Positions 7,969 to 14,654 of a stretch of DNA of 47,818 nucleotides are shown here, piece after piece (the stretch's first letter is position 1; each line of letters begins with the position of its first letter). The DNA lies in contig JABCZO010000032.1 in the NCBI GenBank assembly GCA_013289615.1, forward strand, positions 1 through 47,818, in the 5' to 3' direction. This DNA is from Gammaproteobacteria bacterium (lineage in GTDB: Bacteria > Pseudomonadota > Gammaproteobacteria > Steroidobacterales > Steroidobacteraceae). The position numbers and the translations under genes were made by a program. The notes under the pieces were generated by a model. That model was not told the DNA's origin and did no database searches. It saw nothing but the letters and a program-made list of their open reading frames with translations.

Positions 7969-9265
7969 ACGGGGTCGGGGGTGAGTAGGCGGCGAACTTC
8001 GGCCGCCAGCGCGCCAGCGCGCCGATCACCGGAATTCGATTGAGGCCGCGCAGCAGGCCGTGCGCATCGATCCATTCGGCGTAGCGCTGGTACACCGGAT
8101 CGAGCGCCAGGTGCCGTTCCTCGGTCTTGGCGCGCAGGTAGTAGATCAGGTTCAGCAGCCCGAGCAGCAGGCAGCGCCGCAGCGTCGCCTCGACGCCGCC
8201 GGTGATCATGAACGGGGTCGAGATAAGCCACCAGGACAGGTTCTTTGCCAGATAGGCCGGATGCTTGGTGTAGCGATACGGCCCGTTGGTGATGATGCCG
8301 CGATGAGTCAGGTTCGAGAAGCGCGCGCCGAACGCGATCGTAGCCCACACATACACGGCGACCAGGAACAGGATCAGGCAGCCCCATAGATCGAACAGCC
8401 ACGCCGGCTCGTGAAACCATACCCCCCACGACAGTCCGGTGTCGTAGTCGATGTATTGCTTGCTGATCAGCGACCAGAACGGCTGGTAGCACACCAGCGC
8501 AGTGACCCAGCCGAACATCGTGGGTTCGGTCGAGCGGATATGCGTGTCGGCCGCCTTCAGCGACATCAGGTAGGTCATCGACACCAGGCTGACGTCGACG
8601 AAGTACATCGAGAAATAGGCCCAGTCGTACACGCCCTGGAAGTTGTGCAGCAGAGTCAGGTCGTAGTGCAGCAGCTTGTTCAGGTTATCGCAGAAATAGG
8701 TGAACATCAGCGGCAGGAAAAAACCCTTCACCAGCCAGCCCAGCAGATGCTGGCCAATCAGCGCAAGATCGAGGCCGCGCCAGCGTCCGAGCAGCAACTG
8801 GCCCAGCTGCCACAGCCCATCCAGCGGCTGCGCCATGCGCCGATCGACAAAATAAATATACGGCGCGGCCAGCACCGCCCACGCCGGCAGCAGCAGCTTG
8901 AGTGCCGCGTAGTAGTTGCCGTAGAACTGCTCGCCCTGGTTGTACTCGGGGAACACCCAGTACAGCAGTGCGATGAAACCGAGACTGCCGGCGAGACCGA
9001 CGCACTTGATGGCCACGCGCGGCAGGTTTCCGGGTCCCGGCACCTGCGCCAGCGCATGCCGCTGTACCTTCTGCCACAGCAGATCCGGCACGAATATGCC
9101 CAGCGCGGCAGCGCCCATGACGATCAGAGCCAGGTACGCAATCTGCTCGAATGGCGGCCAGAAGTTCAGCACCGCGACCGATGCGAGCATGGTCACGACA
9201 CCGCTCCAGGCGACAACGGCGTGGGTGGCGGACGGCGGCAACGGCGTGCCTGGGACGGGCTTCAT
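7955..9265 (-). CDS. Polytopic membrane protein with C-terminal ICMT/PEMT-like methyltransferase domain
   Basis: 436 aa with roughly ten hydrophobic helices. The C-terminal third has the signature of the membrane methyltransferase superfamily of isoprenylcysteine carboxyl methyltransferase and phospholipid methyltransferases: RGIITNGPYRYTKHPAYLAK, then KTEERHLALDPVYQRYAEW, where the E-E/H residues usually bind S-adenosylmethionine. The N-terminal 250 residues are an unusual membrane extension that I do not recognise. Substrate unknown. The ATG at 9265 follows a CACAAT hexamer 6 nt upstream and has no Shine-Dalgarno. It overlaps the 3' end of mscS by 14 bp. Confidence 0.75.
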   Translation of the reverse strand: MKPVPGTPLPPSATHAVVAWSGVVTMLASVAVLNFWPPFEQIAYLALIVMGAAALGIFVPDLLWQKVQRHALAQVPGPGNLPRVAIKCVGLAGSLGFIALLYWVFPEYNQGEQFYGNYYAALKLLLPAWAVLAAPYIYFVDRRMAQPLDGLWQLGQLLLGRWRGLDLALIGQHLLGWLVKGFFLPLMFTYFCDNLNKLLHYDLTLLHNFQGVYDWAYFSMYFVDVSLVSMTYLMSLKAADTHIRSTEPTMFGWVTALVCYQPFWSLISKQYIDYDTGLSWGVWFHEPAWLFDLWGCLILFLVAVYVWATIAFGARFSNLTHRGIITNGPYRYTKHPAYLAKNLSWWLISTPFMITGGVEATLRRCLLLGLLNLIYYLRAKTEERHLALDPVYQRYAEWIDAHGLLRGLNRIPVIGALARWRPKFAAYSPPTPFSAS

Positions 9266-9271
9266 GGCGCC

Positions 9272-9277
9272 ATTGTG
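9272..9277 (-). promoter_or_regulatory. Candidate -10 hexamer for the ICMT-like gene
   Basis: On the minus strand TGG-CACAAT ends 6 nt before the ATG at 9265. The match to TATAAT is partial (4/6) with an upstream TGn. No Shine-Dalgarno is present, which fits a leaderless start. Confidence 0.35.
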
Positions 9278-9309
9278 CCATTGCCGCTCCGATGCCGGCG
9301 CTGGCGTTC

Positions 9310-9318
9310 TGCTAACCT
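9310..9318 (+). promoter_or_regulatory. Extended -10 (TGCTAACCT) for the glycosylation cassette
   Basis: TGC plus TAACCT lies in the 87-bp divergent gap between the ICMT-like gene and the cassette. It predicts transcription from about 9325, a leader of about 28 nt before the GTG at 9353, and inclusion of a five-codon upstream ORF (ATG 9331, stop TAG 9346-9348). No clear -35 is seen. Confidence 0.35.
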
Positions 9319-9352
9319 AGATCGCTCACGATGGATTACCCAGTGTAGATGC

Positions 9353-11407
9353 GTGAGCTCACCCCACCCACTGGCGCCCAACCGACTGGTGCCCAACCGA
9401 CTGGCGCCGCAACAGCCATCACTGCAAGCGCGCGGGGATAACTGGCTGCGCTGGGCCTTCGGCGTGGTGCTGTTGTGGCGGCTGCTGTTTCCGTTTTTTG
9501 ATTCGCCGCTGTTGCACCTGTTTTCCGATCCCGCCCGGCACTGGTCCAACGGCGGACGCTTGTTCCTGCCGGATCTGATCGGCGCCGGTGATCCGTTTCT
9601 CTATCAGCTGTGGATCTACCTGTTGCGCGCGGCAAGCCAGGGTGACCAGCCGAGCGTGGTGCTGGGCTGCGGGCTGCTGTGCGCCGCAATGCCTTACGGC
9701 TGGTACCGCGCACTGCACGAATTGCTGCCGCGCCGAGCGGCGCTGATCGGCGGCCTGATCATCGGCATGATTCCGGCGTTCCTCGGCATCTATGCCTATT
9801 TCATGACCGAGACACTGCTGCTGACGCTGACCGGCTACGCGTTCTGGGCGACCTTTCGCGCCGCGCGCAAGCACACGGTGGCGGCATTCGCGCTGGCGAG
9901 CGGCCTGTGGACGTGCGCGCTGTTCACGCGCAGCATCGCGCTGCCGATGGCGCTGCTGTGCCTGTCGACGCTGTGGCTCACGCAGCAGCAGCGGCTCGCC
10001 AAGGCAGTCACCGCGCTGGCGATAGTCATGCTGCTGGCACTGCCGGCCGGATTGCACGCCCGCTCGACGCTGGGTTTTTTCGCGCCGCTCGGCAATTTCT
10101 ACCTGTCGCAGATCTACAGCGCCAGCGGCAGGCACGACATCAGCATCAACGCCGGACCGCTCGGCGGCTGGGGTTTCGGCACGCCGAGCTTTTACAATCC
10201 GACCTTCTATCCGTTTTCCAGCTGGACTACCGCTCGGCAGGGGACGGCTTACATCACGATCGATGTCACGCGCGGGCGCGCAAGCTGGATCGCGGAGAGA
10301 CAGCGCATCGAAAGCCTGCGCACCTTTCCGTGGTGGCGCCAGTACTGGGAGAATCTGATCTATCTGCTGTTCGGGCAGAGCTGGCCCGACAACGATCCGA
10401 ATGCCTTGAGCGGTCTGGCGACGGTATGGACACGCTGGCTGTGGCCGCCGCTGATGCTGGTGGTCGCGTGGGGTGCAGTGCGCGGGCGGTTCAGGGCTTG
10501 GGACTGGCTGCTGCCGCTGTGCGCGCTCGGCATGCTGCTGTCGCTGGCATTGCAGCGCGACGGCATCATCGAGGGTCGCTACCGCAAACCGATCGACCCG
10601 GTGCTGGTGGCGGCCGCCATCGTGCTCTACTACCGCACGCGGCCGGGGCAGGCCGGTGCCGGAGCCGATGCGATGTCTTCCTACGACCAGAGCTTCTTCG
10701 AGTACGTCAATGCGAGCGCCGGCGCGGCGGCCAGGCGCATCGTGCCGCTGCTGCAGCAGCAGCTCGCCCCAAGCTCGGTGCTCGACGTCGGCTGCGGCCA
10801 GGGCGCGTGGCTGGCGGTGTGGCACGGCAACGGCGTGCAGGATCTGTCCGGCGTCGACGGATCGTATGTCGATCACGGCCGGCTGCTGTTTGCGCCCGAG
10901 CGCTTTTACGCACATGATTTGCGCCAGCCATTCGACCTCGGGCGCAGGTTCAGCCTGGTGCAGTGCCTGGAGGTGGCCGAGCATCTACCCGCGAGCAGCG
11001 CTGTGCCGCTGATCGACAGCCTGATCCGGCACGGCGAGGTGATCGTGTTTTCCGCCGCACCGCCCGGTCAGGGCGGCCACGAACATGTCAACGAACGCAG
11101 CTATGACTATTGGCGCGCGCTGTTCCACGATCGGGGCTACCTGGCGCTCGATTATCTGCGGCCGCACATCCTGTCCGATCCGCGGATCGACCGCTGGTAT
11201 CGATACAACACGCTGCTGTACGTGAGTCGCGAGGCGATGCCGCGTCTGAGCGAAGCCCTGCAGGCGAGCCTGCTCGCGCCCGGCCCGGTGCCGGACCTCG
11301 CGCCGCTGGCCTATCGGATCAGAAAGCGGTTGCTCAGCCGGGTGCCGGTGCCGCTGATGACGGCGATCGCGCGGATGAAGGAGCGCATCACCCGGGGGAG
11401 CGCATGA
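9353..11407 (+). CDS. Membrane glycosyltransferase-like protein fused to SAM-dependent methyltransferase
   Basis: 684 aa in one uninterrupted frame. Residues about 30-430 form a polytopic membrane protein with some ten helices and soluble loops, laid out like the lipid-linked-sugar transferases of the GT-C/GT39 type, although I see no confident catalytic motif. From about residue 441 (MSSYDQSFFEYVNASAG) a class I methyltransferase begins, with motif I VLDVGCGQGAWL and VQCLEVAEHLP. The M at 10673-10675 could be an internal start, giving a free methyltransferase. The start GTG 9353 is tentative (GTG 9389 is an alternative). The stop overlaps the next ATG. Confidence 0.7.
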   Translation: MSSPHPLAPNRLVPNRLAPQQPSLQARGDNWLRWAFGVVLLWRLLFPFFDSPLLHLFSDPARHWSNGGRLFLPDLIGAGDPFLYQLWIYLLRAASQGDQPSVVLGCGLLCAAMPYGWYRALHELLPRRAALIGGLIIGMIPAFLGIYAYFMTETLLLTLTGYAFWATFRAARKHTVAAFALASGLWTCALFTRSIALPMALLCLSTLWLTQQQRLAKAVTALAIVMLLALPAGLHARSTLGFFAPLGNFYLSQIYSASGRHDISINAGPLGGWGFGTPSFYNPTFYPFSSWTTARQGTAYITIDVTRGRASWIAERQRIESLRTFPWWRQYWENLIYLLFGQSWPDNDPNALSGLATVWTRWLWPPLMLVVAWGAVRGRFRAWDWLLPLCALGMLLSLALQRDGIIEGRYRKPIDPVLVAAAIVLYYRTRPGQAGAGADAMSSYDQSFFEYVNASAGAAARRIVPLLQQQLAPSSVLDVGCGQGAWLAVWHGNGVQDLSGVDGSYVDHGRLLFAPERFYAHDLRQPFDLGRRFSLVQCLEVAEHLPASSAVPLIDSLIRHGEVIVFSAAPPGQGGHEHVNERSYDYWRALFHDRGYLALDYLRPHILSDPRIDRWYRYNTLLYVSREAMPRLSEALQASLLAPGPVPDLAPLAYRIRKRLLSRVPVPLMTAIARMKERITRGSA
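9371..9415 (+). repeat. Three 15-bp tandem repeats at the 5' end of the fusion gene
   Basis: Units CTGGCGCCCAACCGA, CTGGTGCCCAACCGA and CTGGCGCCGCAACAG follow each other in frame and encode LAPNR-LVPNR-LAPQQ just before the first membrane helix. Unit number could vary between strains. Confidence 0.8.
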
Positions 11408-11736
11408 CGTTGTCATCGGTGTGGATGCTGCTGGCAGCATCACTGGCCGCCGCCTGCGGGCAGCTGCTGTTGAAGCTAGGCGCACAGCACCGCATCCATG
11501 CGGTGGAGTTCCTGAATGCCCCGATCGCGATCGGGCTGCTGCTGTACCTGTGCGGCACGCTGTTGTGGATTTACGTGCTGTCGAAGGAGAAACTGGTCGT
11601 GGTGTACGCGTTCACGGCCCTGACCTTCGTGCTGGTCTACCTCGGTGCCGTGCTGACGCTGGGCGAAAGCCTGACGCTCAAGGCCGGCGCCGGCGTGGTG
11701 CTGGTGCTCGCCGGTCTCTACCTGCTGGCCAGCTGA
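11404..11736 (+). CDS. Small four-helix EamA/ArnE-like membrane protein, likely lipid-sugar flippase subunit
   Basis: 110 aa with four hydrophobic helices and the half-size EamA (small multidrug resistance-like) signature: AACGQLLLKLGA in helix 1 and a C-terminal VVYAFTALTFVLVYLGAVLTLGE segment. Proteins of this size and pattern include ArnE/ArnF, proposed to flip undecaprenyl-phosphate aminoarabinose. Both ends overlap neighbours (ATGA with the fusion gene, TGATG with the glycosyltransferase), so the three genes are translationally coupled. I infer it moves the lipid-linked sugar made by the next gene across the inner membrane. A drug-export role is less likely in this context. Confidence 0.8.
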   Translation: MTLSSVWMLLAASLAAACGQLLLKLGAQHRIHAVEFLNAPIAIGLLLYLCGTLLWIYVLSKEKLVVVYAFTALTFVLVYLGAVLTLGESLTLKAGAGVVLVLAGLYLLAS

Positions 11737-12764
11737 TGAGCGGGCCCGACAGCGAAGTCGCCGTCATGGCTGCGCCCGAGCGCCCGGCCGTCAGCTTCAT
11801 CGTCCCGTGCCACAACGAGGAGCTGGTGGTCGAAGCTGCCGCTCAGGCACTGCTCGAATTGATCGAGCAGCAGCACGACATCGGCCGCTGTGGTCCCCGA
11901 AGCATGGTGCTGCTGGTGGACGACGGCAGCAGCGACCGGACCTGGGAGCTGATCGAGCAGCTCACGCTGGCACATCCGGGCCGCATCGCCGGGTTGCTGC
12001 TATCGCGCAATGTGGGCCACCAGCACGCGCTGCTGGCCGGGTTGAGCATCGCGCCCGGCGATGTGCTGATCAGCATCGATGCCGATCTGCAGGACGATCT
12101 GGGCGTGATACCGCAGATGCTCGACTACTATCAGCAGGGCCACGACATCGTGTACGGCGTGCGGCGCGGGCGCCCGACCGACACCCGGCTGAAGCGAATG
12201 ACCGCCGCCTGGTTCTACCGTCTGATGCGCCGGCTCGGCGTGGACGTGATCGACAACCACGCCGATTACCGCCTGATGAGCCGCCGCGCCGTTGAAATGC
12301 TGCGCCGGTACGACGAAGTCAACCTGTTCCTGCGCGGCATCGTGCGCCTGATCGGCTTGCGTTCGGCGCAGGTGCTCTACGATCGGCGCGAACGCGCGGC
12401 CGGCTCGAGCAAATACTCGCTGTCGCGCATGTCGGGCCTGGCCATCGACGGCATCACGTCGTTCTCGGCGGTACCGCTGCGGGTGATTTCGATGCTGGGA
12501 CTGTTGACCTCGCTGTTCGCGCTGGCGGTCAGCGTCTGGGTGCTGGTGGTCGCGCTGACCAATCCCTCGGCGGTGCCGGGTTGGGCCTCGACCGTACTGC
12601 CGGTCACGTTCATTGGCGGCGTGCAGATCCTCTCGATCGGCGTTCTCGGTGAGTACATTGGCAAGATCTACATGGAGACCAAGCGCCGGCCGCGCTTCAT
12701 CGTCGATCGCATCGTCGGTCTGCCCGGGGATGATTCGGAGCGCGATGCGCAGCGCCGGCAGTAA
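11736..12764 (+). CDS. GtrB/DPM1-like polyprenyl-phosphate glycosyltransferase (GT2)
   Basis: 342 aa. The GT-A catalytic domain starts with SFIVPCHNEE and has the nucleotide-binding VDDGSSD and the metal-binding IDADLQDD. It ends in GSSKYSLSRM followed by two C-terminal membrane helices (about 245-270 and 285-310). This layout is typical of bactoprenol glucosyl/mannosyltransferases such as GtrB, ArnC and YfdH, which load a sugar onto undecaprenyl phosphate at the cytoplasmic face. ATG 11736 overlaps the previous stop. With the flippase-like protein and the polytopic upstream protein it parallels the GtrA-GtrB-Gtr three-part glycosylation module. The target glycan is unknown. Confidence 0.88.
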   Translation: MSGPDSEVAVMAAPERPAVSFIVPCHNEELVVEAAAQALLELIEQQHDIGRCGPRSMVLLVDDGSSDRTWELIEQLTLAHPGRIAGLLLSRNVGHQHALLAGLSIAPGDVLISIDADLQDDLGVIPQMLDYYQQGHDIVYGVRRGRPTDTRLKRMTAAWFYRLMRRLGVDVIDNHADYRLMSRRAVEMLRRYDEVNLFLRGIVRLIGLRSAQVLYDRRERAAGSSKYSLSRMSGLAIDGITSFSAVPLRVISMLGLLTSLFALAVSVWVLVVALTNPSAVPGWASTVLPVTFIGGVQILSIGVLGEYIGKIYMETKRRPRFIVDRIVGLPGDDSERDAQRRQ

Positions 12765-12765
12765 A

Positions 12766-13101
12766 TCAGCTGTCCGGCGGCAGGCTGTCCTGCGGCAGGA
12801 AGATCCACAGCAGGATATAGATCAACAGTCCGGCGCCGAAATACAGCAGCGTCAGGCAGAAGATAATGCGCCAGGCCCAGGACGGCAGGTCGGTATTATT
12901 GCCCAGCCCGCCGCACACGCCGCCGAACACCCGATCAGTGCGCGAGCGCGCAAGCTGATGCAGAAAAGAGCGGTGCGAGCCGCTGCGCGTGCTCGGGCTC
13001 TCATCCAGCACCTGCGCCTTGGCGCGCGTGAATTCCTCGTCGCTGATCGTGCCGCGATCGCGCAAGCTCTGCAGCCGCTCGAGTTCTTCTGCCACGCCCA
13101 T
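12766..13101 (-). CDS. SHOCT-PspC domain membrane protein
   Basis: 111 aa. The N-terminal part (about 3-32, EELERLQSLRDRGTISDEEF) is a SHOCT-type short helical domain. The C-terminal half is a PspC domain (RVFGGVCGGLG, then an amphipathic/transmembrane helix WAWRIIFCLTLLYFGAGLLI). PspC proteins act in the envelope stress (phage shock) response, but no pspA or pspF is nearby. ATG 13101 was preferred over GTG 13125 because TGCTAATCT ends 7 nt before it and GTG 13125 would overlap pyrD. Neither has a good Shine-Dalgarno. Its 3' end is 1 nt from the convergent glycosyltransferase stop. Confidence 0.85.
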   Translation of the reverse strand: MGVAEELERLQSLRDRGTISDEEFTRAKAQVLDESPSTRSGSHRSFLHQLARSRTDRVFGGVCGGLGNNTDLPSWAWRIIFCLTLLYFGAGLLIYILLWIFLPQDSLPPDS

Positions 13102-13108
13102 GGCGGCG

Positions 13109-13114
13109 AGATTA
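13109..13114 (-). promoter_or_regulatory. Extended -10 (TGCTAATCT) before the SHOCT-PspC gene
   Basis: On the minus strand TGC-TAATCT ends 7 nt before the ATG at 13101. It overlaps the pyrD stop codon. The spacing predicts transcription starting at or next to the A of the ATG. Confidence 0.4.
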
Positions 13115-14104
13115 GCAGGCGCCACCGGGGCTGCGCACGCCCATGTCCAGGGTCCCTACCAGCTCCGCGATCGAATTCAGGCCGTGCCAGCCGAGGTATT
13201 GCGCCAGCCCGCTGTTGACCGTCTGGCACAGCAGCGGGTCGTAGAACAGCGCCGTTCCAAGGCCCACGGTGCTGGCCCCGGCCACGATGAACTCGAGCGC
13301 GTCCTGGACGCTGGCGATGCCGCCCTGGCCGATGATCGGAATGCCCTTGGGACCTGCGATTTCATAGACTTCCCGCACCTTGAGCAGCGCAATCGGCTTG
13401 ATCGCCGGGCCCGACAGACCGCCCTGGCCGTTGCCGAGCAGCGGCCGCCGTGTCGCCAGATCCAGCGCCATGCCGGTCACGGTGTTGATGACCGCCAGCC
13501 CATCAGTGCCCGCCTCGATGCACAGGCGCGCGTTCTCGCGGATGTCGGCCTGATTCGGCGACAGCTTGGTGATCAGTGGTTTGCTGGTCACGCGGCGACA
13601 GGCTTCGACCACGCGAGCGGACATCTCCGGCACGTTGCCGAACTGCACGCCGCCCTGCTTGATGTTGGGGCAGGAGATGTTGATCTCGATCGCATCGATG
13701 CGCGATTGATCGAAGCGGCGCGTGACTTCCACGTACTCCTCGATGGTGGAGCCGCAGACATTCGCTATGAATCGGGTTTCGCTGAAGTCCAGCGTTGGCA
13801 GGATGCGCTCCACCACCGCATCCACACCGGGATTCTGCAAGCCGATGGCGTTGAGCATGCCTGCAGGGGTTTCATATACCCGGTGCGGGGCGTTGCCCAG
13901 GCGCGGCTGGCCGGTGGTTCCCTTGAGCACAATGGCGCCCGCGTCGCGGTTGCTGAAGCCCTCGACGCGCGTGTACTCCTCACCGAAGCCGACGCAGCCC
14001 GACAGCAGGACGATCGGCGATGCCAGCTCGAGCCCGCAAAAGCGCACCGCCAGCGATGGCGAGAGCGATGAGGGTCGTGACCGGTCCGCGACGGGTGCGT
14101 CCAT
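13112..14104 (-). CDS. pyrD: Dihydroorotate dehydrogenase, class 1B-like
   Basis: 330 aa TIM-barrel FMN enzyme predicted to oxidise dihydroorotate to orotate in pyrimidine synthesis. Visible motifs are the N-terminal SPIVLLSGCVGFGEEY, NAIGLQNPG, and NISCPNIKQGG with Cys145 at the catalytic-base position. Class 1 enzymes use Cys there and class 2 enzymes use Ser. The C-terminal FMN-phosphate loop is IIGQGGIASVQDALEF, then GTALFYDP. No N-terminal membrane helix is present, unlike class 2 PyrD of most gammaproteobacteria. The class 1B partner PyrK is not in the window. A related dihydropyrimidine dehydrogenase subunit (PreA) is the main alternative. ATG 14104 follows GATAAT by 6 nt. Confidence 0.85.
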   Translation of the reverse strand: MDAPVADRSRPSSLSPSLAVRFCGLELASPIVLLSGCVGFGEEYTRVEGFSNRDAGAIVLKGTTGQPRLGNAPHRVYETPAGMLNAIGLQNPGVDAVVERILPTLDFSETRFIANVCGSTIEEYVEVTRRFDQSRIDAIEINISCPNIKQGGVQFGNVPEMSARVVEACRRVTSKPLITKLSPNQADIRENARLCIEAGTDGLAVINTVTGMALDLATRRPLLGNGQGGLSGPAIKPIALLKVREVYEIAGPKGIPIIGQGGIASVQDALEFIVAGASTVGLGTALFYDPLLCQTVNSGLAQYLGWHGLNSIAELVGTLDMGVRSPGGAC

Positions 14105-14110
14105 GCGCGG

Positions 14111-14116
14111 ATTATC
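14111..14116 (-). promoter_or_regulatory. Candidate -10 (GATAAT) for pyrD
   Basis: On the minus strand GATAAT (5/6 match to TATAAT) ends 6 nt before the pyrD ATG, inside a 46-bp divergent gap. No Shine-Dalgarno lies between, as expected for a leaderless transcript. Confidence 0.4.
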
Positions 14117-14138
14117 GCCGATCTCGGCCTCGATCGCT

Positions 14139-14144
14139 TAGGCT
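14139..14144 (+). promoter_or_regulatory. Candidate -10 (TAGGCT) for trmL
   Basis: TAGGCT ends 6 nt before the GTG start of trmL in the short divergent gap with pyrD. The match is weak (TANNNT type) but the position repeats that seen at other starts here. Confidence 0.3.
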
Positions 14145-14150
14145 AGCGCC

Positions 14151-14654
14151 GTGTTTCACGTGATTCTCCACCAACCCGAGATCCCGCCGAACACCGGCAA
14201 CGTCATCCGGCTGTGCGCCAATACCGGCTGCACGCTGCATCTGATCGAGCCGCTCGGATTCGACCTGGACAGCCCGTCGGTACGGCGGGCGGGACTCGAC
14301 TATTCGGAGCTGGCGGTCGTGCGCCGGCACCGCAGCATCGAGCAGTGCCTGCAGCAGCTGTCCGGCGTGCGTGTATTCGCAGTCGAGACCGGCGCCGGGC
14401 GTCATTACTCCGAGCCTCAGTACCGCCCGGGAGACACGTTCTTGTTTGGCGCGGAGACACGCGGGCTGCCGGCCGCACTGCTGCGCACGCAGCCGCCGGA
14501 GCGGCGCCTGTGCATTCCGATGTGCCGCGGCAATCGTAGCCTCAATCTGGGCAATGCCGTCGCCGTGGTGGTCTATGAGGCCTGGCGCCAGAACGGTTTC
14601 GCGATGGCGGGCCCCGCTGCCGGGCTGACCGCGGCTAATCGAACTCCGGCCTGA
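14151..14654 (+). CDS. trmL: tRNA (cytidine(34)-2'-O)-methyltransferase TrmL
   Basis: 167 aa SPOUT-class methyltransferase that modifies the wobble nucleotide of tRNA-Leu isoacceptors. Family motifs are clear: HQPEIPPNTGNVIRLCANTG at the N-terminus, the SAM-binding LFGAETRGLP, and the C-terminal trefoil-knot motif IPMCRGNRSLNLGNAVAVVVYE. Length matches E. coli TrmL (157 aa). The GTG start at 14151 is supported by alignment of MFHVILHQPEIPPNTGN to the family N-terminus. The codons at the start also contain a parS-like sequence (see 14152-14167). The 3' end overlaps gpsA by 20 bp. Confidence 0.95.
   Translation: MFHVILHQPEIPPNTGNVIRLCANTGCTLHLIEPLGFDLDSPSVRRAGLDYSELAVVRRHRSIEQCLQQLSGVRVFAVETGAGRHYSEPQYRPGDTFLFGAETRGLPAALLRTQPPERRLCIPMCRGNRSLNLGNAVAVVVYEAWRQNGFAMAGPAAGLTAANRTPA
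14152..14167. promoter_or_regulatory. parS-like 16-mer (13/16 match)
   Basis: TGTTTCACGTGATTCT matches the ParB-binding consensus TGTTTCACGTGAAACA at 13 of 16 positions, including the whole left half and core. It lies within the first codons of trmL (Phe-His-Val), so coding constraint may explain it. I found no other such site in the window. Confidence 0.25.

Noticed and set aside
9419..10984. 521-residue minus-strand open frame opposite the fusion gene
   Set aside because: Composition is dominated by Gln, Arg and Ala with no domain pattern. The plus strand encodes recognisable membrane helices and a methyltransferase, so this is a shadow.
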